64,000 nucleotides of DNA, taken from Pseudoalteromonas shioyasakiensis. GTDB taxonomy: Bacteria; Pseudomonadota; Gammaproteobacteria; Enterobacterales; Alteromonadaceae. A program made the position numbers and the translations under genes. Of this stretch, positions 56,457-64,000 are shown in pieces; the stretch's first letter is position 1; every line of letters begins with the position of its first letter. Location of the stretch: the NCBI RefSeq assembly GCF_024518675.1, contig NZ_JANIGL010000005.1:1-64000 (forward strand), in the 5' to 3' direction. Below the pieces are notes generated by a model. That model was not told the DNA's origin. It saw only the letters and a program-made list of their open reading frames with translations, and searched no databases.

Positions 56457-59183
56457 TTAGTTTAAACAATGCAATATTGTTTCACGCAGTGTTTGTGCTT
56501 TGATGGGCTTAGCTACATGTGCGTTCATCCCAATAGATAAGTAATTGGCAATGTCATCTTGCATAACATTGGCTGTTAAAGCGATGATTGGAATATTTGC
56601 GATCACTTTATCACTATCATTACGGATAATTTTACTCGCTTCTACCCCATCCATTTCAGGCATATGAATATCCATCAAAATAAGGTCGAACAGCGATAAC
56701 TTTAACGCTGCAATACATTCAACGCCATTTTCAACTAAATGAACCTGCGCCCCACTTGTTTGCAATATGTCGGTGACGATAATTCTATTAATAGCATTAT
56801 CTTCCACTACTAATATTTTTATACCCTGGAGCGGCTTTTCTGTTACCCGCTGCACTGAATGACTAGCAGATAAAGATGAGACTCGACTACGAATAGCTTG
56901 ATATAAAACACTGCTCAATACTGGTTTATATAAAACGGTTTTAATATTTATTCTTTCGGCGATATCGTCTATTGACCCGTGTTTGTTCGCGGTAAGTACA
57001 ATTAGCTTATTACAAAGCAACGGGTTGATGTTATAAATTCGCGAAAAGAATGTTTCGCTACTTATTGCGGTCATTTCAGATTCAACCACTATCACCTTAA
57101 ACTTGTTTTGCTTAATAAGATCAAACGCATCCGAAACAACATGGCATGGAGTGCAGCGTAATCCCATCGCACTGAGCTGAGTTTTTATTAATTTAAGATC
57201 AGCTTCATTTTCATCAATAATTAATATATCAAACGGCTCCAAGAGGGCTAGTTGCTGGCTGTCATCAATCAATGCCTGCTCATTTACTTTTACCTTCATG
57301 GTTGCGATAAATTCACTGCCTACACCTTTGCTGCTTGAAACAGATATATCGCCTGCCATTGATTGACATAACCGTTTACTGATCGCTAAACCTAACCCCG
57401 TGCCACCATATTTACGGGTGGTGGAACTGTCTGCTTGCGTAAATGATTGAAATAACTTGGATAGGTTTTGCTCATCGATGCCAATACCTGAATCTTGAAC
57501 TGTAAAATGCAAAGTAATCGTTTTTCTATCGAGTGGATCCACTACTGACTCGATTAACAGCCGAACGCCACCTTGAGCGGTAAATTTAATTGCATTAGAA
57601 CACAAGTTGATCAGCACTTGATTTATACGCACTACATCACCGGCTAAATTAAGCTGTAAGCCTTTTGCAACTGCAATATTAAATGTAATACCTTTGCTAT
57701 GCGCCCGATTTTCAAAGGTTGTATTTATATAACTAACAATGCTATTGACTGAAAATGGCCGCTGTTCGAGTTTGATATTTCCTGACTCAATTTTTGAAAA
57801 ATCCAAAATATCATTGATCACGACGAGGAGTTGATCTGAGGAATACTTAATTTTTTCCAGATAATGCATATATTCTTCAGGTAAACCTTTAGCTAATAAA
57901 ATATTAGTTAAGCCGATCACGCCGTTCATTGGTGTTCTGATCTCATGGCTCATATTAGCTAAAAATTCAGACTTAGAATTAGCCAGTTGTTCCGCCTGCT
58001 CTTTAGCCTGAAGCAACTCTTGAGTGCGCTGTGTTACACGAAACTCTAACTGCTGTTTTTCCTCATCAAGTGCTTGTACAAGTTGAATGCGACGACGGTT
58101 TAACAATAATACAAAGGCTAATAGTGCACTTAAAACAAAGATGATAATGGCCGTACTATAAATTAGCATTTTGTTCTGTTCAAAATAGGTCGGCTCATAA
58201 TAAGCAATCACTGACTGTGCGGGCAAACTTTGACTAGCAATATTATATTTTTTAAGCTGTCGCCAGTCATAAGCATAAACACTTAAACCTTCATCACTAA
58301 TCGTATTTAATGCATTGTTTTTACCATAAGACACTATCGATTCAGCAACACGTTCACCTATTTTTTCTCCTGATAAAACATAGCCCCCTACCACACCTGA
58401 ACCTAATAAAACCTGCCAATAACTAAAAACAGGCGCCGTACTTTGTTGTACTAACAACTTCACTAACTGGTAAGGGCTCAGTGATTTATTTTTAAAATCT
58501 CTAAAAACAGGGGTAAACAATATAATAGAATCTGCCGGTGCAGTTTTTACTTTAGCCATTAGTTCTACGACAGAAAGATCAAACCACTGCTCCACATCTA
58601 AATGGGGAAAATCATGATTGATAACTGAAAAAATGCCTTGATAAAAATTCACCCCCATTTCACTTTTTGTATCTAAAATAACAATCAACTTTTTTGGCTT
58701 CATTAAATTAACAGCGCTTGCGGTTGCTTGTTTATAATCTAATTTAGTTTGTAATACGGCATCCCGACTATTTTCAGGAGGCGTAAACTGTACGCCGGGC
58801 TCTACATAAATCCTAGGGACATTGATAAAAAAATCACTTAATTGAGCAAGCAGTGCGGCAGCTGAAGGTGATTGAGTGACAATAATATCTATCTGTTTAT
58901 TCTTATATTTTGTCTTGAGATAGTCGCTCATTAACTGCTTTTGGCTTACTTCATCAAAACGTCCAACATCAAGATTTTCTACAAACAGCTCATAATCGAA
59001 GGTACGCTTTGATAACGCTTTATTTAGCCCCGACTCAACGCTTTTATGCCAAGGCATATTTTGATTTGTCGAATTTATAAATAAAACATTGGTAACTTTT
59101 GCTACAGGTTGGGCATTTAAAGTAAAACTCATCAATTGAAAAACAAAAAGTAAAAATAGGCTATGCGCTTTCATGTTTCTCAT
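56457..59183 (-). CDS. Hybrid histidine kinase with ABC_sub_bind-type periplasmic sensor
   Basis: A 908-residue kinase with a signal peptide/TM (about 1-24), a periplasmic binding-protein domain of the ABC_sub_bind type (about 30-325), TM2 (about 339-361), a coiled coil, HisKA with H413 in [13 protein letters not shown], HATPase (about 515-635) and two receivers. Receiver 1 (about 650-760) has E701 where the phosphorylated Asp should be and keeps D657/E658 and K753. Receiver 2 (about 788-905) is normal, with D838 in [13 protein letters not shown]. No output domain is present. Divergent from the 59500-61519 pair. Confidence 0.88.
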   Translation of the reverse strand: MRNMKAHSLFLLFVFQLMSFTLNAQPVAKVTNVLFINSTNQNMPWHKSVESGLNKALSKRTFDYELFVENLDVGRFDEVSQKQLMSDYLKTKYKNKQIDIIVTQSPSAAALLAQLSDFFINVPRIYVEPGVQFTPPENSRDAVLQTKLDYKQATASAVNLMKPKKLIVILDTKSEMGVNFYQGIFSVINHDFPHLDVEQWFDLSVVELMAKVKTAPADSIILFTPVFRDFKNKSLSPYQLVKLLVQQSTAPVFSYWQVLLGSGVVGGYVLSGEKIGERVAESIVSYGKNNALNTISDEGLSVYAYDWRQLKKYNIASQSLPAQSVIAYYEPTYFEQNKMLIYSTAIIIFVLSALLAFVLLLNRRRIQLVQALDEEKQQLEFRVTQRTQELLQAKEQAEQLANSKSEFLANMSHEIRTPMNGVIGLTNILLAKGLPEEYMHYLEKIKYSSDQLLVVINDILDFSKIESGNIKLEQRPFSVNSIVSYINTTFENRAHSKGITFNIAVAKGLQLNLAGDVVRINQVLINLCSNAIKFTAQGGVRLLIESVVDPLDRKTITLHFTVQDSGIGIDEQNLSKLFQSFTQADSSTTRKYGGTGLGLAISKRLCQSMAGDISVSSSKGVGSEFIATMKVKVNEQALIDDSQQLALLEPFDILIIDENEADLKLIKTQLSAMGLRCTPCHVVSDAFDLIKQNKFKVIVVESEMTAISSETFFSRIYNINPLLCNKLIVLTANKHGSIDDIAERINIKTVLYKPVLSSVLYQAIRSRVSSLSASHSVQRVTEKPLQGIKILVVEDNAINRIIVTDILQTSGAQVHLVENGVECIAALKLSLFDLILMDIHMPEMDGVEASKIIRNDSDKVIANIPIIALTANVMQDDIANYLSIGMNAHVAKPIKAQTLRETILHCLN

Positions 59184-59499
59184 GATTCATAATTAATGCA
59201 GTTTTATAAGACTAAATGCTAATCAGTTGTAAATCAAATGATGATTCAGAACTTACCAGGCCATATTGCTCTATACCTTCACCATAGAGCCACTCTAAGA
59301 TTTAACCACTAATTTGATTCACTTGCTCATATCGCTCCAACAGCGATGAGGCGAAGTTCAAACATAAAGATAAAATATATTTATTAATAACTTACGGAAC
59401 AAAAACATTTTATCATCCTCAATTGGTAACCTGAGCAGTCATACAGCTGTAATATATTTGACGTAATTTGTTGTCTATAGAGGCAAAAAACTGACAAAA
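59184..59499. other. Divergent intergenic region
   Basis: 316 bases between the hybrid kinase and the rightward pair. No small gene stands out. A short hairpin ATCGCT/AGCGAT lies at 59331-59347, and its flanks CTCAT/GAG extend the pairing with a bulge. Promoters for both directions should be here, but none is clear enough to call. Confidence 0.5.
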
Positions 59500-60360
59500 A
59501 TGAATTTTATTTATACTCCTTGGGGGAACCGCGCTGTAGGCACATTACTCATTATAATATTTAGTGGGGCGCTAGGTGCTTTATCATGGCATTCAACAAC
59601 CCCTTCTTTACCGCAAAATCTATATACATACACGTGTAATGTTCACAATGCGGCAGCTGGGAGCACTTTAAAAATAAGAAATGTAATGTCGAACTTTTCG
59701 ATTCAATTTGCTGATCAGCTTTGTCAATCAGACAAAATCCACAAATCAGGTATAGCAAAAGTTGAAATTTCTTGGCCTTCATCAGAACAGCTCACTGCAC
59801 AGCTACTTATAAATCAAGAATATAACTTTGTTTTTAGTCGCCATCATTACCTAAAAGGCCTTTCTGATGAAGTGGATAGTTTTTATCAGCCTATATTGAG
59901 TGTATCAGGGTTTAGAATTGTTTGGTGGCATAAGGGTAAAGAGCCGGTAATGACTCAGGAGTTTTTTGCCAATAAAACGATAGGGGTTACTAATAATACA
60001 AATAGTCACTTTAGCTACTTAACACCATTAAGGTCTTTGGCAAATGCAAATATCACGCTGCAGCCATCACAATTAAAGTACTTTCCCACTCCTGGTTCAC
60101 TTCAGCAGGGTTTTATAAATGGAGATGTAGATTTAATAATGTGGGATAAACAGTTACTGACCAATTTAAGCCCTACACCCGATATTAAAATTAATCACTC
60201 CAAAAAAGTTTGGAGAATAAAAGGTTTGGACTGGTACGCATCACAAAAAAGCTTAGATAATAAAGAGTTAATTTGTGAGTTTATAGAAATGTTCAGTGTA
60301 TATGAGCCTTTGTTTGCCACAAAAAACAATCTTAAGTTACAAAGCACTTATGAATGCTAA
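59500..60360 (+). CDS. Membrane-anchored periplasmic protein, binding-protein-like
   Basis: A 286-residue protein of no family I can name with certainty. It has one N-terminal span (about 12-32) and a periplasmic part with a two-lobe alternation. FFANKTIGVTNNTNSHFSYLTP...GFINGDVDLIMWDKQLL is the typical hinge region of family-3 or phosphonate-type binding proteins. There are no transport genes nearby. It overlaps the next gene by 11 bases, so the two are translationally coupled and probably act together. Confidence 0.62.
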   Translation: MNFIYTPWGNRAVGTLLIIIFSGALGALSWHSTTPSLPQNLYTYTCNVHNAAAGSTLKIRNVMSNFSIQFADQLCQSDKIHKSGIAKVEISWPSSEQLTAQLLINQEYNFVFSRHHYLKGLSDEVDSFYQPILSVSGFRIVWWHKGKEPVMTQEFFANKTIGVTNNTNSHFSYLTPLRSLANANITLQPSQLKYFPTPGSLQQGFINGDVDLIMWDKQLLTNLSPTPDIKINHSKKVWRIKGLDWYASQKSLDNKELICEFIEMFSVYEPLFATKNNLKLQSTYEC

Positions 60361-61519
60361 ATTAGTTAAAATCACTCAACATCCCGCTTTTATAATAAGT
60401 TTACTAAGCCTTATTTTAGCCTTAACGACCGTACTCCCTCGCGTGTCTTTACAACTTAGCTTTGAACAATTCGCTAAAAACAATTTAAGTACTATCATCA
60501 ACCAATCTTTAGAATCTGGCTTTAATGATACAAATATTTTTCCTTTTTTAACCGAGCAATTAGAAACCAAATACCAACGCATTGAAACTGAATCACTATT
60601 GCCAATTATAAAATCCTGTTCAATGCATATTCTTGACTGGAAAGTGAACAAAGAATTACCCATATCTTCAATTAGCGCTATCAAAGTCACATGGAAAGAA
60701 GGGTCGCTGCAACACCAATTGTTATTCGAACTAGATTGCCACTATGATTTATTAAACTGGTTTATCTATTTTATACTTTGCAGCACTTTAAGCTTGCTCG
60801 CTTTTTCGTTTTGGCCAACTCCCTATAGCCATAGGCAACAACAATGGCAGCTGCAAACATCAAATACACTGAGCAGGTCCCAACAAGTGGAATTTAATAA
60901 ATTTATCGATTATCTCTCCGCTCCCCAATATCAATGGCTAGAGACACATATTACATCAAAGCAATGGCAAATAAGTGACGTGCTTAATTGTATTAAACAT
61001 AAAAGTTTTAGACTCTTAGACAGCGAGCAACTTGTTTGGCTTGATATTGCATACTCACAAAGCGCTAACCTTGATGATACTGTAGTCATAGCTAAGCATG
61101 ACGCTAATTTAATTTTTGACCTTACTGAAAAAGTTATATTGGTCCATGGCATGAAAATAAAGCTCCCAATTACGCCATTTTTTTATTATTACTGGTATGC
61201 GTCAAAGCGACTTCACAACCAACATCAAGGCTGGCTACTCAACCCTGCTAGCACTAAGCCTGATCGCCAGCTTGGCGAAGAGTTAGCTAGATTAATGAGT
61301 GAGTATGGTGGCAGTACTCGAGCCATCAATGATTTATTAGAAAATGGTTTAACCCCGAAAAAGCTCGATCAAAACCGTAATCGAATAAAAGACGAATTAA
61401 TTAACCTGCTTGGCGAAACCCATGCAGAAACCTATCTTTTTAGCAGTAAAAGAGACCTTAAAACGAGCCGTTTTAGTTATCGTTTAGCAATAGACAGCCA
61501 AAAAATCACTATCACATAA
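60350..61519 (+). CDS. Two-span membrane protein with a cytoplasmic winged-helix-like C-terminal domain
   Basis: A 389-residue protein that I do not recognise by name. TM1 is about 12-34, a periplasmic segment follows to 134, TM2 is about 135-156, and the cytoplasmic part is 157-389. The end (about 265-389), with DQNRNRIKDELINLLGE and then basic SSKRDLKTSRFSYRLAIDSQKITI, looks like a winged helix with a terminal beta hairpin. That would make it a membrane-bound transcription regulator of ToxR-like logic, but with the DNA-binding part at the C terminus. I chose the ATG at MNAKLVK over a longer start overlapping the upstream gene by 65 bases. DNA binding is a guess. Confidence 0.6.
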   Translation: MNAKLVKITQHPAFIISLLSLILALTTVLPRVSLQLSFEQFAKNNLSTIINQSLESGFNDTNIFPFLTEQLETKYQRIETESLLPIIKSCSMHILDWKVNKELPISSISAIKVTWKEGSLQHQLLFELDCHYDLLNWFIYFILCSTLSLLAFSFWPTPYSHRQQQWQLQTSNTLSRSQQVEFNKFIDYLSAPQYQWLETHITSKQWQISDVLNCIKHKSFRLLDSEQLVWLDIAYSQSANLDDTVVIAKHDANLIFDLTEKVILVHGMKIKLPITPFFYYYWYASKRLHNQHQGWLLNPASTKPDRQLGEELARLMSEYGGSTRAINDLLENGLTPKKLDQNRNRIKDELINLLGETHAETYLFSSKRDLKTSRFSYRLAIDSQKITIT

Positions 61520-61553
61520 ATAAATTTAACAAATACAAACAACAACTTAAATG

Positions 61554-61569
61554 TTATAGATATCTATAA
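61554..61569. promoter_or_regulatory. 16-bp perfect palindrome before the TonB receptor
   Basis: TTATAGATATCTATAA reads the same on both strands. It sits 35 bases after the end of the membrane-regulator-like gene and 82 bases before the receptor start, a good place for an operator. It may be the target of the protein encoded just upstream. AT-rich palindromes of this length can arise by chance, so the role is inferred. Confidence 0.45.
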
Positions 61570-61650
61570 TTAAATTATCAATCTCCATTTAACAGAACTG
61601 CAATCTTTACCCCTGAGTATGACCCCCATCGATTACTGAGGAGTAACAAA

Positions 61651-63936
61651 ATGAAAACCAAAATCAACATAATTAGCCACACCAAACGTTCTAAACTCGC
61701 ACTGGCAATCACTGCATTACTTGCATCCCCCAGTTATGCTCAGACAGATAAAGTAGCTCGCGCAGATAATAAAGAACTTGAGCAAATAGTTGTAACAGCT
61801 CAACAACAAGAGCAACTAATAACAGAGGTGCCGATTGCACTTACCGCTTTCAGTGGTGAAAACCTAGATAAAATGGATATCACTGACCTTGAGCGTGTAT
61901 CTTCCTTAACACCAGGTTTTTTAGCTCAACAACAAACGGATAGCTCACCAAGCTTTATTATCCGCGGTGTTGAAGCTGCAAACGCGGGCGCCGCTGCAGA
62001 ACCCACTATTTCCATTTTTTACAACGGTATTGATTCTTCACGTTCTCGCAGCGCAACAAAAGAACTGTATGACATTGAACGTATTGAAATTGTGAAAGGC
62101 CCACAAGGTACTTTATTTGGTCGTGGTGCATCAACGGGTGCTATTGCGATTCATACAAAAAAAGCAAATACCGTTGAATCAGGCGGTTTTTTAGAAGCTA
62201 AATTAGGCAATTACAACTTAACCAGCCTAACTGGCGCGTACAATGCTGCTGTTAGTGATGAATTTGGCATTCGCGTTGCGGCAAGTAAGCGCACACGTGA
62301 TGGCTATGCGTACAACCTTGGCGATCCAGACAACAAGCTTAACGACGATGATATGTTTGCAGGGCGTATGTCGTTACGCTGGTTACCACATGACGACGTT
62401 AATATTGACTTTATTTTTGATTACCAAAACGACAGTGATGGCGATGCCATGACTAAATCGATTGTACTTGCATCACCGGGCGGAGATACTTCACCGTTTT
62501 CTGATGCAGGCCAAAATACCTATGACCGCGAGCAAGCTAGACGACAATCTGGCTATACGTTATTAGCTGATTGGGATTTAAACGAAAATTGGACGGTATC
62601 TTCACTAACGGGTTATCGCCAACTTTGGTTTCAAAACTCCTTTGATGTAGATGGTACAACCTACGATGCTTATCATGTCCTTGCCTTTGACAACCAAGAA
62701 GCTTTTAGCCAAGAAATACGTTTTGCTTATAATACTGACAATGCAACCTATACATTTGGCGGCAGTTTTTATAGTGATAAATCAGACTCAGGTACTGACT
62801 TTGTTGTAAACGAACAATACTTATTAGGTGGCTTTCCGGCAAACACGACTCCATTACCGGCATTGCCAGTTGCTCCCAACGTATCGGTCCCATTAAACAC
62901 TGGGAATGTCTCAAGTAGCATCATTGGTAATGACCGTGATAGCCGTTCAATATTTGCTAATTTAAACTATTCAATTACACATGACTTAGTACTAGATGCG
63001 GGTATTCGTTACACATGGGATACTGCCAAATTATCTGAATCAGCTAATCCATATACTTTAGATGGCACGCCATCATTCGTTATGCCTAATGGCGTGTTTG
63101 GCGGTAACTCTTTTGGTGAAACCTATACTACAGAAGCTGACTTCGATATGTTTTCCCCACGTTTTGCTCTGACTTACCACTTAAACGATACCATGAACGT
63201 GTATGGTGGAATGTCTATCGGTAAACGCTCTGGTTACCCTGATATAAACATCACCAACCCAACCCCTACGACAGTCGATCACACAACCAGTACTGTCGGT
63301 AATGAAACTCTAATCTCTTATGAAGTCGGTGCTAAAGGCCAAACGAAGAATATCTACTTCGATATGGCACTTTATACATACGAATATGAAGACTTCCAGA
63401 CCATGAGTTTAGATATTACCGAAGGGACAGCTAACGCTGGTAAAGCCAAAGCATGGGGTTTTGAAGGCGTAGTAAGTGCAACCTTAACTGAATGGTTAGA
63501 AGGCTTTGTTAATTACTCTTACATAGACACGGAATACGTTAACTTTGTCGATACCTTAGATGGAGAGCAAGTTGACTTATCTGGAAATCAATTTCGCCTT
63601 GCGCCACAAAATACCTTCAGCATTGGCTTAGATGCTCGCCAAGATATGGGTAGTAACTGGGAGGTCTTTGCCAATACTCGTTATTCATATCGCTCTGATT
63701 ATTTCTTTAATAATGACAACTTAGAAACTGAGCGCCAAGAAGCCTTCGGCCTACTCGATTTAAACCTAGGGTTTGAAAACTATAGCGCTGGTTACAAAGT
63801 CGAGCTCTATGTAGAAAACGCATTAGATAAAGAGTGGAACCGTGACATAGGTAACGCCGGTAAGTTGTTTGGTTCAACTACAGCTATTCGTGCTAACCCA
63901 CGCTTCTACGGCGTCCGTTTTCGTATGGACTTTTAA
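61651..63936 (+). CDS. TonB-dependent outer-membrane receptor
   Basis: A 761-residue receptor with a signal peptide ending SPSYA-QT, an N-terminal TonB-box-like EQIVVTAQ (near 45-52), a plug domain with GPQGTLFGRGASTGAIAIHT, and a 22-strand-type barrel ending in F (VRFRMDF). It imports a large ligand, probably a siderophore, glycan or similar; the ligand is not shown. TGAGGAG gives a strong ribosome site. Its neighbours suggest regulation by the membrane protein upstream. Confidence 0.92.
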   Translation: MKTKINIISHTKRSKLALAITALLASPSYAQTDKVARADNKELEQIVVTAQQQEQLITEVPIALTAFSGENLDKMDITDLERVSSLTPGFLAQQQTDSSPSFIIRGVEAANAGAAAEPTISIFYNGIDSSRSRSATKELYDIERIEIVKGPQGTLFGRGASTGAIAIHTKKANTVESGGFLEAKLGNYNLTSLTGAYNAAVSDEFGIRVAASKRTRDGYAYNLGDPDNKLNDDDMFAGRMSLRWLPHDDVNIDFIFDYQNDSDGDAMTKSIVLASPGGDTSPFSDAGQNTYDREQARRQSGYTLLADWDLNENWTVSSLTGYRQLWFQNSFDVDGTTYDAYHVLAFDNQEAFSQEIRFAYNTDNATYTFGGSFYSDKSDSGTDFVVNEQYLLGGFPANTTPLPALPVAPNVSVPLNTGNVSSSIIGNDRDSRSIFANLNYSITHDLVLDAGIRYTWDTAKLSESANPYTLDGTPSFVMPNGVFGGNSFGETYTTEADFDMFSPRFALTYHLNDTMNVYGGMSIGKRSGYPDINITNPTPTTVDHTTSTVGNETLISYEVGAKGQTKNIYFDMALYTYEYEDFQTMSLDITEGTANAGKAKAWGFEGVVSATLTEWLEGFVNYSYIDTEYVNFVDTLDGEQVDLSGNQFRLAPQNTFSIGLDARQDMGSNWEVFANTRYSYRSDYFFNNDNLETERQEAFGLLDLNLGFENYSAGYKVELYVENALDKEWNRDIGNAGKLFGSTTAIRANPRFYGVRFRMDF

Positions 63937-63956
63937 TTAATATTAAGGATAAAACA

Positions 63957-64000
63957 ATGAAACTTAATTCAATTACATTAGCAGCATTAGCGCTTACAGC
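63957..64000 (+). CDS. Start of a secreted protein gene (cut by the window edge)
   Basis: ATG with AAGGAT seven bases upstream opens MKLNSITLAALALTA, which looks like the basic and hydrophobic parts of a signal peptide. Only 14 codons are visible. It begins 21 bases after the TonB receptor stop, so it is probably co-transcribed. The family cannot be told. Confidence 0.6.
   Translation, partial: MKLNSITLAALALT

Noticed and set aside
59500..61519. Shared periplasmic domain in the two membrane-anchored proteins
   Set aside because: Short stretches look alike (KVEISW...QLLINQEY and IKVTW...QLLFELDCHY), but the match is too short to support common origin without a profile comparison.

Overview
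The window looks like chromosome of a marine gammaproteobacterium, most likely Pseudoalteromonas or a close relative. The evidence is the AT-rich coding style, a full MSHA pilus locus, the mreBCD-maf-rng-yhdP-nit-tldD gene order, the gor/prlC/rsmJ neighbourhood and an rRNA leader of enterobacterial-alteromonad type at the left edge. This is inferred from gene content and order; no database search was run.

Layout. 1-320: promoters and boxA leader of an rRNA operon that runs leftwards off the window. 495-5240: an arsenic operon encoding an ArsC-ArsR fusion, the Acr3 arsenite pump, a dual-specificity-type phosphatase, the arsenic-type GAPDH and the ArsJ exporter. 5415-10026: a 4.5 kb integrative element in the 3' half of a tRNA-Ile(CAU) gene, carrying integrase, an unknown gene, an AlpA/excisionase-like gene, a small HTH gene, a HUH-type Gp2-like replication protein and a terminase small subunit. 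It has no capsid, tail or large terminase gene, so it resembles a minimal phage satellite. 10317-20108: housekeeping genes (pmbA, yjgA/darP, rsmJ, prlC, gor) mixed with a chemoreceptor and a response regulator of unknown output. 20111-20177: a GC-rich 7-bp tandem repeat. 20261-23011: a histidine kinase divergent from a periplasmic binding protein. 23156-33690: the leftward cell-shape operon mreB to tldD, with genes overlapping by 1-14 bases.

33828-52262: a leftward MSHA type IV pilus cluster (mshI1, I2, J, K, L, M, N, E, G, B, A, C, D, O, P, Q, with no mshF), followed by a PEGA/SUMF1-domain protein. 52350-54982: a PLP enzyme and a degenerate GGDEF/EAL protein of the CsrD/MshH type. 55146-56314: a second arsenic locus (arsH, then glutaredoxin-type arsC). 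56457-61519: a hybrid kinase with a periplasmic binding domain, divergent from two membrane-anchored proteins of unknown function. 61651-64000: a TonB-dependent receptor and the start of a further secreted protein.

How the parts connect. The two arsenic loci lie about 55 kb apart and share an ArsR-operator-like sequence (495-528 and 56333-56366), so the single ArsC-ArsR fusion may control both. Together they offer two arsenate routes: reduction to arsenite plus Acr3 export, and conversion to 1-arseno-3-phosphoglycerate plus ArsJ export. PmbA (TldE) and TldD, partners in one protease, are encoded about 11 kb apart. The main candidates for something new are the small tRNA-Ile2 satellite and the membrane-anchored sensor/regulator-like pair upstream of the TonB receptor.
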